Part shown: one piece after another, positions 53,541-64,000 of the stretch
Layout of the letters: each line of letters starts with the position of its first letter
Numbering within the stretch: the first letter of the stretch is position 1
Assembly (NCBI GenBank): GCA_933207985.1
Contig: OW240914.1
Location: 130,613,881-130,677,880, forward strand
Reading direction: 5' to 3'
DNA: 64,000 nt
Origin: Pelobates cultripes
Taxonomy: Eukaryota; Chordata; Amphibia; Anura; Pelobatidae
The notes under the pieces: generated by a model
The model's database searches: none
Told to the model about the DNA's origin: nothing
The model's input: the letters and a program-made list of their open reading frames with translations, nothing else
Made by a program: the position numbers and the translations under genes

Positions 53541-55085
53541 CTGCCATTAGTTCCCATGGCCAGATAGTCGTGACACTCATACAGTGATAGTTTAGACACA
53601 GACAGGCCAGTAGTCTCCCCGCTACTAGATATGTCACATAGTCTCATGGCTGCATATCACACTCCTTCACACAGATAGCTGCCACACCTACATACAGATA
53701 GCTTCATATTAATTTCCATACAGACAGTCAAGCACAGTCTCACACAGACAGTCACACACTCCTGCCAGCTGTGACAGTCAGCCATTACCAAAGGCTAGTC
53801 TCTTGCCAGCTACAGTGATAGTCACACACTCATTATTAGCCCGCCATGTGACAGTCACACAGTCTCACACAGACAGTCACACAGTCTCACACAGACAGTC
53901 ACACACTCACACAGACAGTCACACAGTCTCACACAGACAGTCACACAGTCTCACACAGACAGTCTCACACAGACAGTCTCACACAGACAGTCACACAGTC
54001 TCACACAGACAGTCACACAGTCTCACACAGACAGTCTCACACAGACAGTCTCACACAGACAGTCTCACACAGACAGTCTCACACAGACAGTCACACACAG
54101 ACAGTCACACACTCACACAGACAGTCACACACTCACACAGACAGTCTCACACACACAGTCACACACTCACACAGACAGTCACACAGTCTCACACAGACAC
54201 ACAGACAGTCACACACTCACACAGACAGTCACACAGTCTCACACAGACAGTCACACACTCACTCACACAGACAGACACACAGTCTCACACAGACAGTCAC
54301 ACAGTCTCACACAGACAGTCACACATTCTCACACAGACAGTCTCACACAGACAGTCACACAGTCTCACACAGACAGTCACACACTCACACAGACAGTCTC
54401 ACTCACACAGACAGTCTCACACAGACACAGTCTCACACAGACACACAGACACAGACAGTCACACACTCACACAGACAGTCACACAGTCTCACACAGACAG
54501 TCACACACTCACATAGACAGTCACACAGTCTCACACAGACAGTCACACACTCACACAGACAGTCTCACACAGACACAGTCTCACACAGACAGTCACACAG
54601 TCTCACACAGACAGTCACACAGTCTCACACAGACACACAGACACAGACAGTCACACACTCACAGACAGTCACACACTCACACAGACAGTCACACAGTCTC
54701 ACACAGACAGTCACACACTCACACAGACAGTCACACAGTCTCACACAGACAGTCACACACTCACACAGACAGTCACAGTCTCACACAGACAGTCACACAG
54801 TCTCACACAGACAGTCACACACTCACACAAACAGTCACACACTCACACAGTCTCACACAGACAGTCACACACTCACACAGACAGTCACACAGTCTCACAC
54901 AGACAGTCACACAGTCTCACACAGACAGTCACACACTCACACAGACAGTCACACAGTCTCACACAGACAGTCACACAGTCTCACACAGACAGTCACACAC
55001 TCACACAGACAGTCACACACAGACAGTCACACACTCACACAGACAGTCACACACAGACACAGACAGTCACACACACACACAGACA
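53541..55085. repeat. CACACAGACAGT minisatellite, copy 1, second block
   Basis: After a less repetitive interval (53541-53850) it is uninterrupted 10-12 bp units TCACACAGACAG, ACACACTCACAC and TCTCACACAGAC to about 55085. Confidence 0.95.
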
Positions 55086-55182
55086 GTCACAGTCACACAC
55101 AGACCAGGGCCGGACTGGGGATACAAAGCAGCCCTGGAAAAAAATCTATGCCAGCCCCATAAGTCATTGTGCTATGTAGGGT

Positions 55183-55216
<34 letters not shown>

Positions 55217-55219
<3 letters not shown>

Positions 55220-55435
55220 ATTGAAATAGTTGGCTGCACTCTCGGATTTCCTGAAAATGTAACTTTTATTGAAATATTTAAGAGAAGATCAATGTTTCAG
55301 TCCCTCTTGTGGACTTTCATCACGATCCTGATGCAAGTCCACAAGAGGGACTGAAACGTTGATCTTCTCTTAAATATTTCAATAAAAGTAAAATTTTAAG
55401 GAAATCCAAGAGTGCAGCCAACTATTTCAATTGCC
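55217..55435. repeat. Foldback element, copy 2
   Basis: Same arms as 52098-52317 with a few substitutions, flanked by (AT)n at 55183-55216 and 55437-55447. Confidence 0.85.
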
Positions 55436-55588
55436 TATATATATATACTGGATACTGGAGCCCTGGTGATGAAACAGTATATATATATATATATATATAT
55501 ATACATTGAAGGACCCTAAAGACTGGCACCCGGCAAGCCTAATAAGGCAAATTGGACTACTTAAGCGTGAGTGCAAGGAATATTCTAC

Positions 55589-55632
<44 letters not shown>

Positions 55633-55689
55633 ATTGATACATTTCTTCTTCTAATTCAAAATATTAGTTCTTTTAGGGTAATTAAATTA

Positions 55690-56491
55690 TACAGTAGGAG
55701 CATACTCACACACAGACAGACAATCTTACTGATGCACACAAATAGGCTCATTGACAGACAATGACACACACAGACAAGGTTACTGGCACACACACAAATT
55801 TAGTACAGGCAAACTCTGATACACACACACAGCTTACTATAGACAAGCTCACTGTCACACACGCTCACTACAGACAAGCTCACTGATGCGCACACACTCT
55901 CCCTACAGACAAGCCCATTGACACACACATGCTCCCTACAGAAGAGCTCACTAACACACAGATTCACTACAGACAAGCTCACTGACACACACATGCTCAC
56001 TATAGACAAGCTCACTGACACACATATGGTCACTACAGACAAGCTCACGATCACACTCATGCTTACTACAGACAAGCTCACTGTACACACATGCTCACCA
56101 GAGACAGGCTCCGACACACCCATGCTCCTTACAGACAAGCTCACTAACACACACACATATGATCCCTACAGACAAGCTCACTGACATACATACAAGCTCA
56201 CTCACTAGCAGGCACACACACACACAAACTCACTAGCAGGCACACACACACACACACACACAGAGGCTCCCTCACTAGCAGATGCATGCACACACACACA
56301 CACACAGAGGCAGACAGTCACTGACACCCAGGCAGACAGCCACACACACACACAGGCAGACAGTCACTGACACCCAGGCAGACAGCCACACACACACACA
56401 CACAGGCAGACAGTCACTGACACCGAGGCAGACAGCCACACACATACACAGGCAGACAGCCACACACTCACACACACACACAGGCAGACAG

Positions 56492-56568
<77 letters not shown>

Positions 56569-58285
56569 CAGACAGTCACACACACAGTCACACACACAGA
56601 CAGTCACACACTCACACAGACAGTCACACACAGTCACACACAGACACAGTCACACACAGACACAGTCATACACTCACACAGACAGTCACACGCTCACACA
56701 GTCACACGCTCACACAGACAGTCACACGCTCACACAGACAGTCACACACAGACAGTCACACACAGTCACACACTCACACAGACACAGACAGTCACACACT
56801 CACACAGACAGTCACACACACAGACAGTCACACTCACACAGTCACACACAGACAGTCACACACTCATACAGACACAGACAGTCACACACAGACACAGACA
56901 GTCACACACTCACACAGACAGTCACACACAGACACAGTCACACACTCACACAGACAGTCACACACAGACACAGACAGTCACACACTCACACAGACAGTCA
57001 CACACTCACACAGACAGTCACACACAGACACAGACAGTCACACACAGACAGTCACACACTCACACAGACAGTCACACACAGTCTCACACAGACAGTCACA
57101 CACTCACACAGACAGTCACACACTCATACAGACAGTAACACACTCATACAGACAGTCACACACAGTCACACACTCACACAGTCACACACAGTCACACACT
57201 CACACACACAGTCACACGCTCACACACACAGTCACACGCTCACACAGACAGTCACACACAGTCACACACTCACACAGTCACACACAGACAGTCACACACT
57301 CACACAGACACAGACAGTCACACACTCACACAGACACAGACAGTCACACACTCACACAGACAGTCACACACAGACAGTCACACACAGACAGTCACACAGA
57401 CAGTCTCACACAGACAGTCTCACACAGACAGTCTCACACAGACAGTCTCACACAGACAGTCACACACTCACACAGACAGTCTCACACAGTCACACACTCA
57501 CACAGACAGTCACACTCACACACAGACAGTCACACAGACAGTCTCACACAGTCACACAGACAGTCTCACACAGTCACACAGACAGTCACACAGACAGTCA
57601 CACAGACAGTCTCACACAGACAGTCTCACACAGACAGTCTCACACAGACAGTCTCACACAGACAGTCACACACAGACAGTCACACACTCACACAGACAGT
57701 CACACACTCACACAGACAGTCTCACACACACAGTCTCACACAGACAGTCACACACAGACAGTCACACAGTCTCACACAGACAGTCTCACACAGACACGGG
57801 ATAGTCACATACCCCACACAGATGAAGTCACATTACACACAGACAGTCACAGTCACACACAGACAGTCACACACCACACAGACACAGACAGTCACACACT
57901 CACACAGACAGTCACACACTCACACACAGACAGTCACACACAGACAAGTCACACACACACACAGACAGTCACAGTCACACACAGACAGTCACACACCTAC
58001 ACAGACACAGACAGTCACACACTCACACAGACAGTCACACACTCACACAGACAGTCACACACAGACACAGACAGTCACACACAGACAGTCACACACACTC
58101 TCACACAGACAGTCACACACAGTCTCACACAGACAGTCACACACAGACACAGACAGTCACACACACACAGAGACAGTCACACACACACACAGACAGTCAC
58201 ACACAGACACAGACAGTCACACACACACACAGACAGTCACAGTCACACACAGACAGTCACACACTCACACAGACAGTCACACTGA
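55690..58285. repeat. CA-rich and CACACAGACAGT arrays, copy 2
   Basis: Repeats copy 1's order: ACAGACAAGCTCACTGACAC units, CA tracts (a run of about 60 bp near 56499-56565), then long TCACACAGACAG arrays to 58285. The very long reading frame across 56282-58285 arises because the array has no stop in one frame. Confidence 0.95.
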
Positions 58286-58462
58286 CCTCCTTCTTACCTC
58301 CTGCTTGGAGCTCCTGGAGGCTGGTTGTTGGGGAAGCAGGGAATCCTTCCTGCTTCCCATGCTGCAGTCAGCCAGGCTGCCGCCGCACAGTAAGCCCCGC
58401 CCCCGCCACACGCTAAGCCCCGCCCCCGCCACAAATTGTTTTTTTTGTTTGTTTTTTTTTAT

Positions 58463-58562
58463 GATCCCGGCCGGCCATGTGTGAGCTGTGCTGGCCCCTG
58501 GCTCCCCTTGCTCCCATGGGGCTCTGTGCGGCCGCACAGCTCACACATGGCCGGCCGGGATC
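58463..58562. repeat. Perfect hairpin, 28-bp stem with 44-nt loop
   Basis: Arm 58463-58490 (GATCCCGGCCGGCCATGTGT...) is the exact reverse complement of 58535-58562. It lies in the GC-rich right end of the hAT-like element. Confidence 0.9.
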
Positions 58563-58691
58563 ACAGGGTTGCACAGGAGCTGTCAGCCCAATGATTAGGG
58601 CTGTCAGACCGGCCCCAGGTGCCGCGGCCCACCGGGAAATTTCCCGGCATCCCGGTGGGCCAGTCCGGCCCTGTCTACAGCAGTTCAGGAT

Positions 58692-59054
58692 TTGGAAGGT
58701 TTTTCCACAACCTCAGCTCTCTTTGAAATCTATCCCATCGTGGCGGCTGCCATAGCATGGGGTCATTTATGGGCAAACATGCCAGTACGTTGCTACTCAG
58801 ATAACCAGGCAACCTGTCAGATCATCAACAAAGGTCGTTCCAAATCCCTTATGATCATGAGATTTCTGAGGAAACTCACTTGGTTGGCGGCTTGTCATAA
58901 TTTCTTTCTGTATTGTTTCCATGTTCCAGATATTTGTAACACAGCTGCTGACAGTTTGTCTCATTTTAAATTTCAGGCATTTCATCAAGCACTCCCGTCA
59001 GCTGCGCTCACAGCCAGCACTACTCCAACATTTCAACAACTAATACTGGACTAG
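58692..59054 (+). pseudogene. Ngaro-type RNase H fragment
   Basis: SALFEIYPIVAAAIAWGHLW holds the RNase H Glu helix, and RCYSDNQATCQIINKGRSK the catalytic SDN Asp and its helix. HVPDICNTAADSLSHFKFQ gives the final Asp box. The N-terminal strand with the first Asp is not seen, so the domain is partial. The stop at 59052 ends this frame shortly before the recombinase. Confidence 0.75.
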
Positions 59055-59990
59055 ACACCATCATGCATCATAGCAGGGCACTGTCCCAATTGGCACTGTC
59101 AAAAAATACGCACAAAACATACAACAGGGCTTTGCATTATTCAAAAGATTCCTTTCGGAACATAACATCATGCAACTTTTGTCATGACATCTTTTTTGGG
59201 TTTTGCTTCTTTTTGCCACCTTAAACTTAAAATGTCATACAACACCATCAAACTTTATCTCACAGGCATTCAACACCATATGCTAATCTTACAACCAAAC
59301 AACACAAGTTTCATGGCATCTCACCAGATTAAGACTATCCTTAGAGGCATTCAGAGATCTGAACCCACACATACATCACAGAGGCTACCCATAGACAACC
59401 ATATCTTCAAAGCATTGTCTGACCTGCTTGATTTAAAACCTTTTGACACCAACACAAATTCTGTCATCAAAGCATCAATATACATAGCTTTCTATGGATT
59501 CCTAAAACATAGAGAATTCACTACAACGAACGTGACACAATCTACTCCTATTCTCCTCTATTCCCACTTAACAAAACACATGGATCATTACATCTGGTCT
59601 CTACCTCACTCCAAAACCAGTCAGCATGCACCAGTAAAAATAACATACTATCCCACGCACAACAGGTGGTGCCCCGTCAAGATTATTGATGCATACATAC
59701 TGCATCATAATTTACTACCATCACAACCATTATTCCTATTACAAAGTTCGGTACTCACCACTACAACCTTCATGACCTACGTCAGGTCTTTACTCACTCA
59801 ACTGGGCCTCAACGCAGCTAACTACTCAGGGCACACCTTCCGCATAGGGGTGGCATCCACAGCCTCCAGTGTCAACATTCCAGTTCATGTTATAAAAACA
59901 CTGGGGCGTTGGAAATCATCCGCTTACTCACGGTACATACCGAACCCAGTACAAGAATTAAAGGATGCTTTCAAAAACATGTCTGGTTGA
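59055..59990 (+). pseudogene. Ngaro-type tyrosine recombinase
   Basis: The long frame 59184-59990 (268 residues) carries the catalytic domain: FLKHREFT with the first catalytic Arg (about residue 110), SGHTFRIGVAS with the HxxR box (about 217-220), KTLGRWKSSAYSRYI with the GRW position and the nucleophile Tyr (248 or 251). The N-terminal SAM-like region reads in a different frame (SRALSQLALSKNTHKTYNRA, about 59069-59128), so at least one frameshift and a stop lie at about 59130-59184. In the family it joins element ends through a circular or split-repeat intermediate. The active-site residues are intact, the ORF start is not. Confidence 0.8.
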
Positions 59991-60154
59991 TATATGTATC
60001 TGTATTGGTTGTCTATAATAAATTTGATTACTTAATTTTTGCCCTCTTCTTCTCAGGCCTACCTCATCGTCGGTTCCGGCACACCACAACCGACTTGCTC
60101 TTTTTACTATCCTACATTTCATTATGGTATTTTACTCTGTACTATCATGAGCAC

Positions 60155-60330
60155 CTGACACAAATACATATATATATATATAAAGCAAAAAGGAAAGAGA
60201 TGCACTCTCAGGTCTTTGTAAAAAAACTCGATATTATTTAATAACAGGTAACATACATCTGATCGACGTTTCGACCTCTTCAGGTCTTCCTCAAGATCAA
60301 TATACAAACATATACAACACAAATATATAG
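60155..60330. repeat. AT tract and single-arm foldback relative
   Basis: (TA)n near 60168-60181, then GATCGACGTTTCGACCTCTT and CAGGTCTTCCTCAAGATCAA. These match the CGTTTC-centred arm of the other foldbacks in style, but no opposing arm was found. Confidence 0.4.
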
Positions 60331-60639
60331 GCAACATAGGAGGAGTTACTCACCAAACAAACAGTGCACACCGGTTTCCATTAGTCCGAACCCGGAAGTG
60401 TAAGTGAAGCGTCATGTGACGCGTGTCATGTGACGTATGGGCGTGGCCATTACCATGATGTGGTTGCTAGGAAACGGGTAAACTAAACCCGAGCAAATGT
60501 GTAGTGAACATGAAACAGCTCGGATTAGGCAGAGAATTATCTGTGCAATGGAGTGAAAGGGTATAAAGCCCTGTGAAATATACAGAATGATAATACCTAC
60601 CAAGTAGCATGATATAAACGCAATACAGTGATCACCACT
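60331..60639. other. Non-coding stretch
   Basis: CATGTGACGCGTGTCATGTGACG near 60413 is a short direct repeat. No gene recognised. Confidence 0.4.
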
Positions 60640-60746
60640 AATAGTGAGGACTCAAAGGTCCATTTCTACAAAAAAAGACTATATTAATATAGTCTTTTTT
60701 AATATAGTCTTTTTTCGTAGAAATGGACCTTTGAGTCCTCACTATT
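60640..60746. repeat. Foldback, arms of about 47 bp
   Basis: Arm 60640-60686 (AATAGTGAGGACTCAAAGGT...) pairs with 60700-60746 with one or two mismatches. The short loop TATAGTCTTTTTT partly repeats the arm. Confidence 0.85.
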
Positions 60747-61540
60747 ATATATAACATAAAATATTTTTCCCTGCATTTCACCTAAATAATCTTATTTACT
60801 CTGTATTACAAAGAGTTAAAAACAAACCAGTTTTTCCAGTTCTGATGAAACCAATGGCAATCTAATTATTTCTAATAACAGGAAGAACTCCAAAGCATAT
60901 TAATCCATTGAGTCTTGTATAAGTAGAAGGGTTTATGTCTGAAGGCCAGTCCCACCCAACCTTGTAGCTCAATATTAACATACAGTCATTGGAGTACGCA
61001 TGCCCCAGGAAATCCTGGATATATTCGTCCCACCACCACCAGTTAAATGAGGTGTATATATATATATTGCTTTGCAGAGGCAGTAGGAATGGAGCAGCCA
61101 GTGGAGGCTTGTCCATAGAGTCACTTGGGGCAGCTCTTAAAAAAAAAAAAAAAATATTTGCAGTAGTTTAGAAACACTAAGAACTTTTTTTCTGGAGGTG
61201 AAGGTGGTAAGCCAAAACATATGGGGAAAATGTAGTGTCTCTTTAATTCTGTAATAGGTTTCAGTTCTTCAGGGCTACTCCCCCCTCTTCCATAGCTGTT
61301 TGGAGAAGCTTTCTTGAAAGAAGCTAGGCATGTCAAAGATGGTTTGAAATCTCCCCTGTTTCTGTCCTCTCTATTTAGTAGACTAATAGCACCAGGGGGT
61401 GAGGTTACAATGCCCACAGGAAGAGAAGCAAGACGCCATCTTGGATGCAACAGAACACAGCAGCAGCACTCCGGGCCCTTCCTAATGTAAGTGTATATTA
61501 TTATTATCTGTTTCTTCTCTCCAATAGTATATCAAACAGG
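60747..61540. other. Non-coding stretch
   Basis: Contains (TA)n near 61056-61068 and A14 near 61139-61154. The - frame at 61121-61450 has no domain. Confidence 0.4.
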
Positions 61541-61544
61541 GGGC

Positions 61545-61830
61545 CGGGCTCGCTGTAGATGGGCCAAGTTTGAAACTTCACCAGCTTGAAACTTCACCAG
61601 TTGCCACTGGGAGCAACAGAACCTTATGTAAGCTCAGTTGCTCCACTTCCTGTGGCCATTGGGTGTCCCTCACACCTACAGGCACCCAGTGTGCATTGCT
61701 GATCAGGGGCTACAGTTGCAGGCCATGGCCCATCTACAGCGAGCCCGGGTCCCTGTTAGATATGCAGTGCAGGGAGGAAATAAGTTTAGGTCACTTCCTC
61801 CCAGCTAGGGAGAAAGTGTTGCATGGGTAG
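61545..61830. repeat. Interspersed repeat with 21-bp inverted arms, copy 1
   Basis: CGGGCTCGCTGTAGATGGGC at 61545 is opposed by GCCCATCTACAGCGAGCCCG ending at 61747. The segment then runs to CACTTCCTCCCAGCTAGGGA. It recurs at 63830-64000 in the same orientation. Confidence 0.75.
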
Positions 61831-63829
61831 GCATAGAAGGGGGACAGAGCATACAGAGAGCCTGGAGCAGACTGCCATCACCTCCAGATCCCTCTGAATT
61901 CCAAGGAAGACACTTTCCTGCTTCCAAAATATATAGGAAGAGGGGGTTGGTATTTTAAATTGCGACTTGTGTGTGTATATGTTAGTATATGTGTATCTGT
62001 GTGCCAGTGGGTATGTAAAACTATGTCAGTATGTACATTCAAACACCAACACTACGTACAAGCACTCTTTTGCATTCAAACACCAACACTACACACTTAC
62101 AAACAAACACACATACATACAAAAACAACCCTGTTATCTATTAAACTGCTGAAAGGTCAAAAAGAAAAAGGTATTAATTTTGATCTTTCAGCTGATTAGT
62201 AGATAGCACCTTAATTTGGTATCCTTATGTAGGATTGCCATATATAAAGATACCAAATCCGTGAGCTATTTAACAGCTGAAGGTTCAAAATTAAGAACAG
62301 GTGTTGATGAATTTTAATCTTTCAGCTATTTGTCCAAAAATTGTTAATCAGTTAATCAGTGCCATTTGTTTTTAGAAACAGCTTACCAGTGCCATCTTGT
62401 CCTCAGATAGCTTGTCAGTGCCATCCTAATGCCAGGAAGTGTCAGAATCTTTGCCTCTCAGCTAGGAACAGGCTGACAACAGACTTGGACCCGGGGAAAA
62501 CCTAGGCCCAGGGCCTTCTCTAATGTCCAATATACACATGTAAAAATACACATAGGTTTATTAATTGTTCATTGTGGTGATATGTGAATCCAAGGTTATA
62601 TTTGTGTGAGTAGTGCCACTGTGTATTTTTACATGCAGTGGAAGTGAGTGTGAATCTAAAGTTCTACATCTTTATAGTCCAAATATGTATTTGCGTGTAT
62701 CGTTAGTGTGTGAATGTAACTTTGTATTTGTGTGCATTGTTAGAATGTGTTATTTCTTTCAGCACATGTACAACTGCATAAATGTTGAAATCCTACTTCA
62801 TACTCTTCATACTTCATCCTTTATTAGGTCTCTTGAGGGTCATAAATAAAAATGGCAGATCCGTTTCATTTTGTTGACTTAATTTAGTACAGCACTTAAC
62901 TAATGAATTTGACATGAAGCACTGGCCCTTTAATTCTCATACGTGAATTGCATTTCTAACCCTTCCAATAAAGACCATAAGTAATGACTTCCTGTGGTTT
63001 GATCAATGCAAGACTTAAATGCAAACTTTGCATAACAACTAATTGTGTTACCTGTGTAATAAATTTTATTTATACTTAATTCTATTCTGCGTTTGGACTG
63101 TGAATTACTGGTTTAAACTTGTATTTATCTGGAGATGTGAAGTTGCTAAACACATTTCTTATTTAGATAGATATGATATCCTTATAACAAGTTAGGCCCG
63201 GCATTATTATACACTGGTGTTAACTGCAGTTATTACTGGCACGTAAAGAGAGCATAAAAAATAACAAACACCACATGAAAAAAAGTTTAGCTTTAAACCA
63301 AACAATAAAATCTAAATGATATACTGTAAACCAAACAATAAAATCTAAATGATTTAAAGCATTATATTTGCAATACATCAATAAACTGTATCTGCAAAAA
63401 GGAATACTGGCCACAAGTCTAATTAATTGACAACACTACACAGACAACAAAATAGTTTTAATTGAGTCAAAAGTACAGCCTAAATAATTAGGCACCTTTG
63501 TGACTATTGTAAATTTTACTGACCGACCATTCAGTAGAGGCTCATCCATTTGTACTCAGTTCTGTCTCTTGTTTAGGTATGTCTGTATTGTACTTAGTTT
63601 TGAGTATTTTATGGATATCCCTTTTGTAACTAGGTCTACGTGTTGTATGGATAACTATGCAATGAAAAGGAACTACCACTAGGTGTTGAGTATGTGAGAT
63701 TAAATAGACAGATGCAACAGGTCAGAATATGGTAGCTACAGAGTTAAAGAGTGGAGTAAAATTTTGGGGGGAGGAGTCTGACACTACAGTATCATAAAAC
63801 AATATATGCCTCATTTAACTGTTGACTGG
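61831..63829. other. Non-coding stretch, nothing recognised
   Basis: AT-rich, with a 30-bp direct repeat AAACCAAACAATAAAATCTA at 63295 and 63328. No supported gene. Confidence 0.45.
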
Positions 63830-64000
63830 CAAGCTGGGGCCATCGGGCGTCCCTCACACTTACAGACACCCAGTGAGCATAGCTGATCAGGTGCTACAGT
63901 CTGGAACACGGATCATCTACAGCGAGTCTGGGGTTCCTGTCAGATATGAAATGTTGGGAGGAAGTAAGTTTAGTTATCTTCCCCCCAGCTAGAGAGGGAG
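63830..64000. repeat. Interspersed repeat, copy 2, cut by the right window edge
   Basis: CCCTCACACTTACAGACACC, GGATCATCTACAGCGAGTCT and CCCCCCAGCTAGAGAGGGAG match 61665-61830 in order, with about 15 percent difference. Confidence 0.7.

Larger units (their letters stand above)
51977..55104. repeat. Segmental duplication copy 1
   Basis: Collinear with copy 2: CCCTGGAAAAAAATCTATGC near 52003, a foldback, AT tract, TTCTTTTAGGGTAATTAAAT, then the ACAGACAAGCTCACTGACAC array and the CACACAGACAGT array. Confidence 0.85.
51977..58673. mobile_element. Large hAT-like element with internal tandem duplication
   Basis: CAGGGCCGGACTGG at 51977 and its exact reverse complement CCAGTCCGGCCCTG at 58660-58673 form 14-bp inverted ends. 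The same left end recurs at 55105. Adjacent flanks do not give a convincing 8-bp target duplication (GTGACAGT against TCTACAGC). No transposase ORF is present. Long CA-rich arrays fill it. Confidence 0.6.
55105..58673. repeat. Segmental duplication copy 2
   Basis: Starts CAGGGCCGGACTGGGG like copy 1 and follows it through the foldback. It then has an extra segment of about 90 bp (55501-55590, AAAGACTGGCACCCGGCAAG) before TTCTTTTAGGGTAATTAAAT. It is collinear again in the CA arrays and finishes with unique GC-rich sequence. Confidence 0.85.
58690..60000 (+). mobile_element. Ngaro-like tyrosine-recombinase retrotransposon, 5'-truncated
   Basis: Downstream of the CCAGTCCGGCCCTG end the + strand encodes an RNase H C-terminal half, then a tyrosine recombinase, the 3' order of Ngaro/DIRS elements. 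The RT is missing. The 3' end after 60000 was not delimited. Confidence 0.75.

Noticed and set aside
56282..58285. A 667-residue open frame rich in HTQTVTHS on the + strand
   Set aside because: It is the translation of the CACACAGACAGT array, which lacks stops in that frame. It has no start context or non-repeat sequence. The frames at 53250-53567, 53803-54516 and 57822-58484 are the same artefact.
51969..58681. An 8-bp target duplication for the large hAT-like element
   Set aside because: The flanks GTGACAGT and TCTACAGC agree at only about half the positions, so no duplication is claimed.

Overview
The window looks like nuclear DNA of an anuran amphibian. It is AT-leaning, dense in interspersed repeats and microsatellites, has spliced exons with GT/AG borders, and carries transposon families typical of frogs: DIRS and Ngaro tyrosine-recombinase retroelements, piggyBac, Kolobok-like MITEs with TTAA targets, hAT-like elements, and L1/Tx1 and L2/CR1 LINEs. 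The assignment to frog rests on these repeat families from memory; no database was searched and no species is claimed.

Only one host protein-coding gene can be supported. It lies on the + strand from about 21.05 to 34.13 kb. Seven exons join in perfect phase and encode the mature part of a type I membrane protein: two 8-cysteine scavenger-receptor (SRCR) domains of the CD5/CD6 kind, one transmembrane helix and a cytoplasmic tail of about 150 residues with a duplicated proline/tyrosine motif. The signal-peptide exon was not found. Both SRCR domains are interrupted by introns, at different positions, which is unusual for group B SRCR domains. The introns carry two LTR-free minisatellites, a third minisatellite directly behind a splice donor, a complete solo LTR with a 5-bp target duplication, MITEs, a 407-bp tandem duplication and a foldback element.

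Layout: 1-4.05 kb is the gag/RT/RNase H part of a DIRS-like retrotransposon on the - strand, running off the left edge, plus its GC-rich leader. 4.3-8.13 kb is a decayed piggyBac transposase followed by a mosaic of piggyBac-like pieces ending in a TTAA-flanked terminus. 8.1-21 kb is non-coding with L1, hAT-like, Kolobok-like and SINE-like pieces. 21-36 kb is the SRCR gene and its 3' UTR. 36-51.7 kb is intergenic with hairpins, Kolobok-like MITEs, an L1 ORF1 fossil, a GGGACACTG-type minisatellite and an L2/CR1 fragment. 51.98-58.67 kb is a large element bounded by CAGGGCCGGACTGG inverted ends with a tandem duplication of about 3.1 kb and very long CACACAGACAGT-type arrays. 58.7-60 kb is a 5'-truncated Ngaro-like element with RNase H and a tyrosine recombinase. 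60-64 kb is non-coding with foldbacks and a repeated inverted-arm element.

The many long reading frames in the CA-rich and GGGACACTG-rich arrays are low-complexity artefacts. No tRNA, rRNA or CRISPR array was seen.
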